Positions 1-7,334 of a DNA stretch of 16,467 nt are shown here, piece by piece. The position numbers were made by a program, and so were the translations under genes. Every line of letters starts with the position of its first letter. The stretch's first letter is position 1. The notes under the pieces were generated by a model. The model saw nothing but the letters and a program-made list of their open reading frames with translations, had not been told where the DNA came from and searched no databases. Source of the stretch: an uncultured Lachnospiraceae bacterium (GTDB lineage Bacteria > Bacillota > Clostridia > Lachnospirales > Lachnospiraceae); the NCBI GenBank assembly GCA_947177465.1, contig CAMWUP010000013.1:1-16467 (forward strand). The letters are read 5' to 3'.

Positions 1-795
1 CTCCACGTCCTTCAGCTGGCTGACATTGACCTCGCCGTTTACAAGCTGGTACACGCCGGGCAGTGTCCGCAGCTTGCAGGTCGTATCCTTGCAGATTTCA
101 ATGATGTCGCTGATAACGGATTTGGACACGGATGGCATTGCAATAAAAATCTCGTCGATGGCAAAAGCGTCCACCGACTGCTTGATTTTTTCTCTTCCGC
201 CCACTACCTTGATTCCCTGAATATACCGCCCCTGCTTGTTGGAATCGTCGTCTATGATGCACTTGATTTGCATATGGGTGTATCTGCTGCCGACAATGTC
301 CCTGATAATCAGATTTGCCGCTTCGCCGGCGCCGATTATCATCACATTGGTGCCCGCCTTCTGCTTCATGCTTTTTCTTTTCAACCCCCTGAAAAAGCGG
401 TAGCTGAACCTGCTCGCAAAGGTAAAAGCAATCAGGAGACAGACAAACATAAAGGGATAGCTGCGCGGCACCGGCTTCTGAAAGAGCAGCATACCGATTC
501 CGTTGAGTACCACCGTAATGCCGCACGCAGCCACGATGTTCTGCATTTCATTTACTCCGGCAAATGCCCACAGGCTGTTATAAAGCCGAAAAAGAGCAAA
601 TACCAGAAGGGCAATCATGACAGTAAAGGGCAGAAAGGAATACACAGATTCCAGGAAGCTTTCTTCTATGTTCCGATAGATAAACTCATACCGTATGACC
701 AAAGCTATCACTGCCGCGGCAACAACAGCAATAATATCGTAAATCACCAGAAATATTCTTCTATATAGTAATGCCGTGTTTATTGTTTTTTTCAT
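1..795 (-). CDS. Partial CapD/EpsC/WbpM-like nucleoside-diphosphate sugar epimerase/dehydratase, N-terminal 265 codons
   Basis: The frame is open from an ATG at 795-793 to the window edge, giving the first 265 residues; the C-terminal catalytic part lies outside. Residues about 10-140 contain four likely membrane segments and a basic end (RRIF; FRGLKRKSMKQK). Residues about 149-250 form a CoA-binding/Rossmann-like domain with MIIGAGEAA (152-160), followed by CIIDDD (179-184), and the visible part ends in VNVSQLKDVE, which in this family just precedes the DLLGR stretch that opens the dehydratase domain. Known family members act on UDP-GlcNAc or related sugars (4,6-dehydration or epimerisation) for capsule, O-antigen or glycoprotein sugars. 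The start overlaps the stop of the upstream ligase-like gene by ATGA (792-795), so translation is probably coupled; GTGAGG lies upstream of the ATG. The exact sugar product cannot be told without the C-terminus. Confidence 0.88.
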   Translation of the reverse strand, partial: MKKTINTALLYRRIFLVIYDIIAVVAAAVIALVIRYEFIYRNIEESFLESVYSFLPFTVMIALLVFALFRLYNSLWAFAGVNEMQNIVAACGITVVLNGIGMLLFQKPVPRSYPFMFVCLLIAFTFASRFSYRFFRGLKRKSMKQKAGTNVMIIGAGEAANLIIRDIVGSRYTHMQIKCIIDDDSNKQGRYIQGIKVVGGREKIKQSVDAFAIDEIFIAMPSVSKSVISDIIEICKDTTCKLRTLPGVYQLVNGEVNVSQLKDVE

Positions 796-3191
796 AATGA
801 AGCCTCACGTTCTTTTCTCCATGCCGGAATCATCAGCACCAATACAAACATAAAACCAAACCCCGTTGGAATATACGGGAGAAATACCCATTCTACCAGC
901 CCGCAGACGCCGAACACCATCAAGACGCCAAGCGGAACAAGCGCTGTACTTTCCTCTCTGTGACGGAAATAGTAAAAAATACTCCTGATTCCTGCAAACA
1001 CACAGAATATAATAAAATAAATGCCTGCGCCAATTCCGAAATCATGCGCTACCTGCAGAAATACGTCATGGGCATGCCCCGTTTCCTTTCCGTCCTCCGT
1101 CATCAGACTGACCGTCTCATGCCCCTTCCAGTCTAACTGCTGCAGATAAATCCTGTAAATCTCAAGCCTGCCGTTGCTGTACTGGTTTGCATTTTCCCAT
1201 CGCTCGGCTTCTATTTCCTCCGGCGACTTCACCACTTCCGGAATCTCCATATAAACCTTGGTAGGGTCTGCCTCTGTATCAATTTGCTCATCCGGCTTGT
1301 CCTCGTTGCCGGTGCTGATGCGGTTATCCGCAATATAAAAAAACTTGGACAATGTAATATAACGAAACGAGTTCCATTCTTCCCCCTTTTTTATGGAGTC
1401 GGGGAACCACTCGATTTCGTATGTGAAGGGCTTTCCCACCACTGCCGGTACAATACGGCATGCCGTAAAAACAATAGGAAAAAAACAGACCGCCGCAGCT
1501 ACAGGCACTGCAATCCGTTTTGCCAGCTCCATAACGCCATCACGATATCCCATCAAAGTAACTATAATGCACATGACAGGGCACAAAACTAACGCCGCAA
1601 ACAACCCCGTCCGGGATGCTGTCAAAAGCAGAAAAGCAGCAGACATTCCCATAAGCCATATCTCTTTCCAAGCCGCCTTTATGCTCTGTTTTTCTTTATA
1701 GACCGATATAAACCGTATCAAGGCAAGCACCAGCACAAATACCATATAAACAGCCGCCAGCGTTACCGTATGAAAAACGCCGGGATATCTCGTATACATA
1801 TAGAAATGAAACGGTCTGTAAAGTACTGCATAAATGCTGATACCCACAAAGTGAATGAAAACGCCATTGGAGAAATGACATAAATACTGCTGTATTTTTC
1901 CTTTATAAATAACACGGACTGCAAAAAGACCGAAAAAGACTGCAATATGAATCGGCCATGTCCTGCCGTTTCTGCTTCTTACCATTTCAGCAGCAAGCAG
2001 TATCAGCGCAGTCGTATATACCCATGATACCTTATTTCTGCTTTTTCTATCCCAAATCAGAAGCCTGACCGTATTTAAAACCACAAAGCCCCACAAAAGG
2101 AAATATAATACAGTCCCCTGATAAAGCTCCCAGTTTTCCAAATCCTCTTTGTACTGCTGTAGATAGTAAATACCGCCGCCCGCTGCTAAAATCAAATAAA
2201 CCGGATTATACCAGTTCAAAATTTCTTTTTTCGTATAGCCGCAGATAATAACGAGCGCAAAGCAGGCAAGCACAAGATTTATCGCAAGCTTCTGATCCCG
2301 CAGGCTTAACGCATTTAAATAGCGCACACCTCCGAGCATCACTCCCGCAAAGGCAAACGACTGCAGAACTGCCTGAAGTCGTTTTAAAAGCTCCGCCTTA
2401 GATAATATCCCTGTCTCCTCCAAAGCCTGACGCTTGTGAAACAGGCTATAAAGCGCAAAAAGCCAAAACAACAATATACCTGCCAGATAAAACAAAATAT
2501 CCGTCAGATTATCCGTAAACTTTTTCCCCGGGAACACATTCCAAAGCCCCCACAAAACCGCTCCCGTCACCAGCACTCCCGCTGCTGCCCTGAGCCCAAA
2601 GTCCACCCTGACGCGCCGGGTATCCCTGCGCAGTAAAATCTCTGCCAGAAAAAGCAGGAAACCGCCCACAAGTAATACAGCCAGCGCGCAGAGCGCATAC
2701 TGTCCTTTTGTAAAATAAGCTTTATATGCATAACGGACATCCAGATTAACGCCATCGCTCATTGAAAACAGCAATCCGACGTTTTCATTTTCAATGGTAA
2801 AATAATATGCCTGTCCAATCTGCAAATCGCTCCCTATCCTGATATGACAAATTCCGGGGACGTCAAGTGTGTGAACCGGATAGCTTTTTTCTTCCAGCTT
2901 CTGCAGGTTTGCATCAAAGAGCCTGAAAAACAACGTTCCCGTCCGCTCCTCTGCCGTCAGTTCTTCATTGTAAATATAGAAGCTGAGAGTGGAAAGTTCT
3001 CCTGCCAAGGGCACAAAGCCCTGCATAATAGCAGCCTCATTCAACATTACCGCCGTGGAGTTCTTATCTATCTCTCCTTCATAATGCATGGGGCGTATCA
3101 GTCTCAAGGGCCATACCAGTGCAACCGAGATAACCATCAATATAAATATCATGGACTGAATCGCCCGCTTCCGTGATATGCTTGTCCTCAA
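792..3191 (-). CDS. O-antigen ligase/polymerase-like polytopic membrane protein with N-terminal extracytoplasmic domain
   Basis: The product has 799 residues. A TTG start at 3191-3189 is preferred because GAGAGGAAG lies about 8 nt upstream; the next in-frame ATG is codon 14, inside the first membrane segment. Residues 14-32 are a membrane segment, then about 35-160 is a non-membrane stretch rich in beta-type sequence, then many membrane helices (from about 165 on). A large loop of about 60-100 residues precedes the motif GHAHDVFLQVAHDFGIGAG (about 705-723), which matches the Wzy_C pattern (HNxxL near the end of the big periplasmic loop). Family members join or polymerise lipid-linked glycans outside the membrane. 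About 350-450 residues is usual for simple Wzy or WaaL proteins, so this one is nearly double. A promoter (3238-3266) sits upstream and the next gene overlaps by 4 nt. Whether it is a polymerase or a ligase is not decidable from sequence alone. Confidence 0.82.
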   Translation of the reverse strand: MRTSISRKRAIQSMIFILMVISVALVWPLRLIRPMHYEGEIDKNSTAVMLNEAAIMQGFVPLAGELSTLSFYIYNEELTAEERTGTLFFRLFDANLQKLEEKSYPVHTLDVPGICHIRIGSDLQIGQAYYFTIENENVGLLFSMSDGVNLDVRYAYKAYFTKGQYALCALAVLLVGGFLLFLAEILLRRDTRRVRVDFGLRAAAGVLVTGAVLWGLWNVFPGKKFTDNLTDILFYLAGILLFWLFALYSLFHKRQALEETGILSKAELLKRLQAVLQSFAFAGVMLGGVRYLNALSLRDQKLAINLVLACFALVIICGYTKKEILNWYNPVYLILAAGGGIYYLQQYKEDLENWELYQGTVLYFLLWGFVVLNTVRLLIWDRKSRNKVSWVYTTALILLAAEMVRSRNGRTWPIHIAVFFGLFAVRVIYKGKIQQYLCHFSNGVFIHFVGISIYAVLYRPFHFYMYTRYPGVFHTVTLAAVYMVFVLVLALIRFISVYKEKQSIKAAWKEIWLMGMSAAFLLLTASRTGLFAALVLCPVMCIIVTLMGYRDGVMELAKRIAVPVAAAVCFFPIVFTACRIVPAVVGKPFTYEIEWFPDSIKKGEEWNSFRYITLSKFFYIADNRISTGNEDKPDEQIDTEADPTKVYMEIPEVVKSPEEIEAERWENANQYSNGRLEIYRIYLQQLDWKGHETVSLMTEDGKETGHAHDVFLQVAHDFGIGAGIYFIIFCVFAGIRSIFYYFRHREESTALVPLGVLMVFGVCGLVEWVFLPYIPTGFGFMFVLVLMIPAWRKEREASL

Positions 3192-3237
3192 CTGCTCTTC
3201 CTCTCTTTACTTCCCACCGTTTCTATTTATCCTTGAT

Positions 3238-3266
3238 AGTATAGCACAGTTGCCATTTCTTTACAA
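3238..3266 (-). promoter_or_regulatory. Sigma-A type promoter for the ligase-like gene and the dehydratase gene
   Basis: On the minus strand a -35 box TTGTAA (3266-3261) is followed by a 17-nt spacer and a -10 box TATACT (3243-3238). The spacer ends in TGC directly before the -10 box, an extended -10 (TGn) feature. The predicted start of transcription near 3231 would give a leader of about 40 nt to the TTG start at 3191. No terminator-like hairpin with a T tract was seen between the SDR stop (3276) and this promoter, so read-through from the upstream operon is also possible. Confidence 0.6.
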
Positions 3267-3275
3267 CTTTCAACT

Positions 3276-4028
3276 CTATCTGTCTCCCCCCGTCAGATTC
3301 AGATTCACCCCGTTCATGTAGTCAGACCCCTCAGACAACAGCAGATGAATGGCAGGCAGCACCTCCTCCACCCTCACATTTCGCTTCATCGTGCTGGCTT
3401 CCCTGTTCATCTCGATAATTTTACCGTCAATGTTGTCCAAAAACTTCGTTTCCATCATATTGGGCGATATGCCGTTCACATTAACTCCTTTGTCCGCAAA
3501 TTCAACCGCCATGCTCTTCATCAGTCCCAGCAGAGCATATTTGACAAGGACATACTGGGACATAAACTTAGGCGGCATTCCTACCGTACAGGCTGTCAAC
3601 ATAACCGCCACCTTTCCCTTTCCCCGTTTCCCCATTCTGGGCAGATAATATTTTGCGATTTCTAAAAGAGAATGTACTTGTATTTCCATATCCTGCAAAA
3701 CCTTCTGCCAGTCAAGCTGTTTCATACGGTTATAAGAAAGCTTTGCCGCGGGCAGGTGCAGGATACAGTCCGGACACTCGCAAACATCTGCCATCCGCGT
3801 AAGCAGGTCCGCCACCTCTTTTGGTTTTGACAAATCTGCCTGCTGCAGCACAAGCGTCACTGCGGCAAGCTCCTCCTTTAACGCCAGAAGCGCTTCGTCA
3901 TGTGCTGCATAATGGGCAATGACCGTCGCTTTTTCCTCTTCTTTTTCCAGCTTTTCCTCCAGACTTCTGATGAATGATATTCCAACCTCGGAGGATGCTC
4001 CTGTAATAAAGTATACCTTATTCTCCAT
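3276..4028 (-). CDS. SDR-family oxidoreductase (short-chain dehydrogenase/reductase), polysaccharide-locus type
   Basis: The 250-residue length is typical of classical SDRs. The nucleotide-binding motif is TGASSEVG (9-16), with Glu where many members have Gly. The active-site YxxxK is Y159-VLV-K163, followed by the usual NVNGISPNMMETKF (183-196), and the C-terminus ends in GVNLNLTGGDR as in FabG-like proteins. The catalytic Ser expected about 13 residues before Tyr is not obvious: the aligned stretch is TACTVG (145-150). The tetrad Asn position appears to be Gln117, and the NNAG motif is LPAA (92-95). From memory, SDRs of capsule and LPS loci often diverge in this way. The gene begins inside the MaoC-like gene (11-nt overlap) and is the last of the run of acyl-modifying genes, so a ketoreductase acting on an acyl thioester is the likeliest role; a sugar oxidoreductase is the alternative. 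Confidence 0.85.
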   Translation of the reverse strand: MENKVYFITGASSEVGISFIRSLEEKLEKEEEKATVIAHYAAHDEALLALKEELAAVTLVLQQADLSKPKEVADLLTRMADVCECPDCILHLPAAKLSYNRMKQLDWQKVLQDMEIQVHSLLEIAKYYLPRMGKRGKGKVAVMLTACTVGMPPKFMSQYVLVKYALLGLMKSMAVEFADKGVNVNGISPNMMETKFLDNIDGKIIEMNREASTMKRNVRVEEVLPAIHLLLSEGSDYMNGVNLNLTGGDR

Positions 4029-4443
4029 CTGCCAATACTCCTATCTGCATAGTTCCTCTCAGCACCTTTTCATGGTTCTGGTTGGTGACTGTAACCTTCA
4101 GTTTAATCATGGAAAACAGTTCATTTTTTTCCGCAACCACCCCGCAGATTTTCAACACGTCTTCCGGATAAACCGGCTTGACAAATTTTGTTTCCACACT
4201 GTGAATCAGACTTCTTTCACCCGGCATATAAACCCCCGCCAGCGTAGACAAAAAGGAGGCCGTCAGCATACCGTAGGAGATGCGGGAAGCATAGCCCTTC
4301 CTTCTCGCAAACGCTTCATCAGTATGAAGCGGATTGCTGTCGCTTGTAATGGTAAAAAATAACTCCATCATTTCGGAAGTCACCTTCACCTCAAAGGATT
4401 CTTCCATTCCTATTTCAATTTCCTCAAAACGGTATCTGTTCAT
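4018..4443 (-). CDS. MaoC-like (hotdog-fold) acyl thioester dehydratase/hydratase
   Basis: A 141-residue single hotdog domain. The hydratase 2 motif is clear: SDSNPLHTDEAFA (34-46), with catalytic Asp35 and His40, followed by GYASRISYGMLTASFLS, which matches the conserved G-x-I-x-(H/Y)-GM stretch. Known relatives (PhaJ-type R-specific enoyl-CoA hydratases, FAS II-like 3-hydroxyacyl-ACP dehydratases) add or remove water across the alpha-beta bond of CoA or ACP thioesters in the cytoplasm. The ATG overlaps the stop of the SGNH-like gene upstream (ATGA, 4440-4443) and the SDR gene begins before its own stop, so the three genes are likely to be co-translated. Its placement after an acyl carrier protein and an MBOAT suggests that it shapes the acyl group to be transferred. 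The function on a glyceryl-type substrate is inference. Confidence 0.87.
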   Translation of the reverse strand: MNRYRFEEIEIGMEESFEVKVTSEMMELFFTITSDSNPLHTDEAFARRKGYASRISYGMLTASFLSTLAGVYMPGERSLIHSVETKFVKPVYPEDVLKICGVVAEKNELFSMIKLKVTVTNQNHEKVLRGTMQIGVLADGE

Positions 4444-5516
4444 TCTACCTCCGACAATGCGTCGTATTCGCCATTTGCCACCTTATTGTTTATGATTTCC
4501 ATTGCTTCTTTCTGACATTCCTGCCAATAGCCATATGCCTCATCCCACGTACTGTATTTTTTATCTCCGCGTCTGTCTGCAAGCGCATAATGCTCCGTCA
4601 GATAACTGCCCAAAAAATCAGTGCATTTCTCTGAACCGGAAGCATTGACATGACTGCCCCCATCGTAATAGTCTGTGGCAAAATCAATCCCCAGTTCATC
4701 ATAATAATTATTAAAATTCAGATAATTATACCCATAAGAAGTAATGATGCTTTCCATATAGTTAAATTTTTTCTGCATTTCCTCATCTAAAACCATCGGC
4801 GATACAATAAACAAAGCATTCAAGTCCTTCTCCTGCAGATATGCAAGCAGCGCGCGCAAAGTTTCCTCCTGCTCTGCGGGTATCGCCATCTGCTCTGTCA
4901 CAGCGCTGCAATCAACGCCTGCTCCGGGCAACACCTCATCATGCGGCACATACCCCTTTAAAGGATGCAGTCTCTCATACCGAAATGCCGTATACTGGTC
5001 CGGAAGCACCAGTGTCTTCCAGTTAGAATGATACTTAAAAATATCAAAATAATAGGTATACCGTTCCGATACCTCCGGCACCAGACTGTTGATAAGCCGG
5101 ATTCTGTTCCATGAATATTTTAAATTGTCCGTAACCCCCCTTGCATACGCCATATTGTCAGCCATTAGCCCCTCTTCATACAGATACATGCGAAGTTCAA
5201 ACACAAACAGTTCCGGCGACTGTGTCTTTAACGCTTCCTCCACCAGATATACCGCTGCCTTCGGCCGCTGCACATTGCTGGCAAGCGGATACATGGTAAA
5301 GCCGTATTCCCCCCACAGCTTCGGCGCCGCATAAAACGGATACACCGGACTGGAGCCTATCATAACAACGTCAATGGTATCCTCCGGCTCCGCATAAAAC
5401 CCCAGAAAAATTTCCTTAATGTCGCCGTTCGTCCGCAGCATATAAGTAAGCGATTGCAGCAGAAATAGAAAAATAACGGCAAACAAAATCGCCTTTACAG
5501 CCTGCTTTCTGTTCAT
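4440..5516 (-). CDS. SGNH-like (DltD/AlgJ-like) membrane-anchored partner of the MBOAT acyltransferase
   Basis: The 358-residue product has one N-terminal membrane segment (about 7-25) that acts as a signal anchor, so most of the protein lies outside. The nucleophile block is VVMIGSSPVYPF (50-61), with Ser55 or Ser56. The C-terminal acid/His block is YYDGGSHVNASG (283-294), with Asp285 and His289, one residue further apart than the usual DxxH. No GxND block is evident, as in many DltD/AlgJ-like proteins. The start is well defined: TAGGAGG lies 6 nt before ATG 5516 and overlaps the MBOAT stop, leaving only 9 nt between the genes. In known Dlt and alginate systems such a protein works beside the MBOAT to move an acyl group onto the polymer outside the membrane, and that role is inferred here. 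Confidence 0.78.
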   Translation of the reverse strand: MNRKQAVKAILFAVIFLFLLQSLTYMLRTNGDIKEIFLGFYAEPEDTIDVVMIGSSPVYPFYAAPKLWGEYGFTMYPLASNVQRPKAAVYLVEEALKTQSPELFVFELRMYLYEEGLMADNMAYARGVTDNLKYSWNRIRLINSLVPEVSERYTYYFDIFKYHSNWKTLVLPDQYTAFRYERLHPLKGYVPHDEVLPGAGVDCSAVTEQMAIPAEQEETLRALLAYLQEKDLNALFIVSPMVLDEEMQKKFNYMESIITSYGYNYLNFNNYYDELGIDFATDYYDGGSHVNASGSEKCTDFLGSYLTEHYALADRRGDKKYSTWDEAYGYWQECQKEAMEIINNKVANGEYDALSEVE

Positions 5517-5525
5517 GGCAGCCTC

Positions 5526-7055
5526 CTAAAATCCCTGATAAATAAATTCTGCAGCGCTGTAGCCCGGCCCGTAGCAGCCTAATAGAATCACATAAAACAG
5601 CAGCGCATACCAAATCATCCAGCGAATCACAATATGCCTTCGTGCAATCCGTTCTCTCACGCTCTCTTTTTGCTGTAATACAGATACCGTAAACAGGACA
5701 AGCAGCGATACAACAGCAATCGTAAACTCTATAAAGTCCAGCCCAAGCGTGAACAGGGAACCATGAAATAACGCTCCGATATTCCCCATGCGGACTGCAC
5801 TTGCCAGCATGCGGCACGCGGCGGCAGCCGAATCCGCCCTGAAAAACACAAAGCCGATATTGACAAGAAAAAAGGTCCTTATCATCCGCCACAAATTTAA
5901 CCATCTGCCGTCCTCGCGGATACGGCACTTTTCCATAAGCTTTTTATATGCCGGATTCAACAGCTCTCCCATCACAATGTAAAACCAGTGCAGCAGTCCG
6001 GAGCCAATGACAAACTTCCATGCCCCGCCATGCCAGATTCCCACTGTCAGCCAAAGTATCAGCATTGCCGTAAAGGTGGTAATCTGCTTTCCTCTCTTCT
6101 TGCCAAATTTATCCCTGCACTTCTTGCCCAGATTGGCAAACGCCTGTGTTCTGAGAAGCGGATAAAAAACATATTCCTTCATCCATACACCCAGCGTAAT
6201 ATGCCATCTGCGCCAATACTCGGAGATTGTTTTGGAAAAGAATGGCGTCTCAAAATTTTCCGGCAGTTTTATCCCAAAGGTCTGTGAAATGCCCAGCGCG
6301 ATATCCATGCTGCCTGAAAAATTGGTATACAATTGAAGAGCAAAGCAGATTGTTGCTATCCAGATATATACGCCGCTGTAATCCGCATAATTGCCGTACA
6401 CGGTATTGACTATCAGATTCATGCGTTCCGAGATAACCAGCGTCTTAAAAAATCCCCACAGCATCCTCTGAAAGCCGAAAGTAACCTGCTTATAATCAAA
6501 TGGATGCGGCTGAAAGAACTGCTCCCCATCCTCCCTGTAACGGAGAATCGGACCGGACAGGACGGCTGGAAAATACATGCCGTATAGCGCCAGCTTCAAA
6601 AAATTCCTTTGCGGTTCTGCAATCTTATTGTAGACGTCTATCACATAACCCAGAATGGAAAAAGTATAAAAAGAAATCCCAAGCGGTATCAGAAACTGAA
6701 ATCCGCTGATAATTCCCCTGCCTCCACGAAAGATTCCGGCAATCCCGTTGATTGTATAGATACCAAAATTGACATATTTCAACACAAAAAGACTGCCTAC
6801 AAGCAATAGTACCGTCAAAATCAGTGCGGCGCGTCTTTTTTTAGTTTCCTCAAACCGCGCCATATAACAAATACCCGCATATGCTGCAAGGCACGCCGCT
6901 ATCGGGTATAAGATAAGGATACCGTTTCCAGACAACAGATAGTAAGCGGCGCTCGCCACAAGCAGAATCACCCACTTAAGCTTTGCGGGAAACAGATAAT
7001 ATACAATTAGTGTGCATGCATAAAAGCACAAAAAAGAGAAGGATGTAAAAGACAT
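5526..7055 (-). CDS. MBOAT-family membrane-bound O-acyltransferase (DltB/AlgI-like), first copy
   Basis: The 509-residue length matches AlgI-like MBOATs (about 450-520). I chose ATG 7055 over the in-frame TTG at 7061: AAAGGA is 6 nt before the ATG but only 1 nt before the TTG. The protein has about ten membrane helices. Family signatures are IPLGISFYTFSILGYVID, FPAVLSGPI, LYTNFSGSMDIALGI, EYWRRWHITLG (His near 285) and the catalytic-His block GIWHGGAWKF (His near 342). Such enzymes take an acyl group from a cytoplasmic carrier and pass it across the membrane to a sugar hydroxyl. The gene lies 36 nt after an acyl carrier protein gene and 9 nt before its SGNH-like partner, the same logic as DltC/DltB/DltD though in a different order. 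The acyl donor is therefore probably the adjacent carrier protein rather than acetyl-CoA. Confidence 0.93.
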   Translation of the reverse strand: MSFTSFSFLCFYACTLIVYYLFPAKLKWVILLVASAAYYLLSGNGILILYPIAACLAAYAGICYMARFEETKKRRAALILTVLLLVGSLFVLKYVNFGIYTINGIAGIFRGGRGIISGFQFLIPLGISFYTFSILGYVIDVYNKIAEPQRNFLKLALYGMYFPAVLSGPILRYREDGEQFFQPHPFDYKQVTFGFQRMLWGFFKTLVISERMNLIVNTVYGNYADYSGVYIWIATICFALQLYTNFSGSMDIALGISQTFGIKLPENFETPFFSKTISEYWRRWHITLGVWMKEYVFYPLLRTQAFANLGKKCRDKFGKKRGKQITTFTAMLILWLTVGIWHGGAWKFVIGSGLLHWFYIVMGELLNPAYKKLMEKCRIREDGRWLNLWRMIRTFFLVNIGFVFFRADSAAAACRMLASAVRMGNIGALFHGSLFTLGLDFIEFTIAVVSLLVLFTVSVLQQKESVRERIARRHIVIRWMIWYALLFYVILLGCYGPGYSAAEFIYQGF

Positions 7056-7091
7056 AACCAATCCTTTCTAAACAAAGCCTCCCAAATCTGC

Positions 7092-7334
7092 TTAGTCAAC
7101 CTGTCCCAAAATAATATCTACCATCTCTCCCACATTTTTCATGGTGACAACCTGTCCCATGGAAAATTTGATGCCAAATGCCTGCTCTACGGCAGAGACC
7201 AGATTGATGTGCTCCAGAGAATCCCAATCCTCTATATCGCTCGAGGTTGTATTATCATTTACCACAATTTCTTCATCGTCAAAAACATCCCTGAACACCT
7301 CGTTTAATTTTTCATATGCCGCTTCTCTTGTCAT
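7092..7334 (-). CDS. Acyl carrier protein
   Basis: The 80-residue acidic helical protein has the phosphopantetheine attachment motif WDSLEHINL, with Ser39 as the attachment site, and the usual helix III region FGIKFSMGQVVTMKNVGEMVD. The size and motif are those of free-standing ACPs. The ATG overlaps the stop of the FkbH-like gene (ATGA, 7331-7334), and a GAGG element for it lies in the last codons of that gene. In FkbH systems a free ACP receives the glyceryl group; here it would then feed the MBOAT gene 36 nt downstream. No phosphopantetheinyl transferase gene is visible in the window, so activation must come from an enzyme encoded elsewhere. A DltC-like D-alanyl carrier is less likely because no DltA-type adenylation gene is present. 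Confidence 0.92.
   Translation of the reverse strand: MTREAAYEKLNEVFRDVFDDEEIVVNDNTTSSDIEDWDSLEHINLVSAVEQAFGIKFSMGQVVTMKNVGEMVDIILGQVD

Noticed and set aside
268..768. 166-codon plus-strand open frame
   Set aside because: It lies opposite the well-supported dehydratase/epimerase frame, has no family signature and is rich in His, Lys and Gln as is usual for antisense shadows.
7092..7334. DltC (D-alanyl carrier protein) and a standard dlt operon
   Set aside because: There is no DltA-type adenylation enzyme and the carrier gene overlaps an FkbH-like gene, so glyceryl-type loading fits better.
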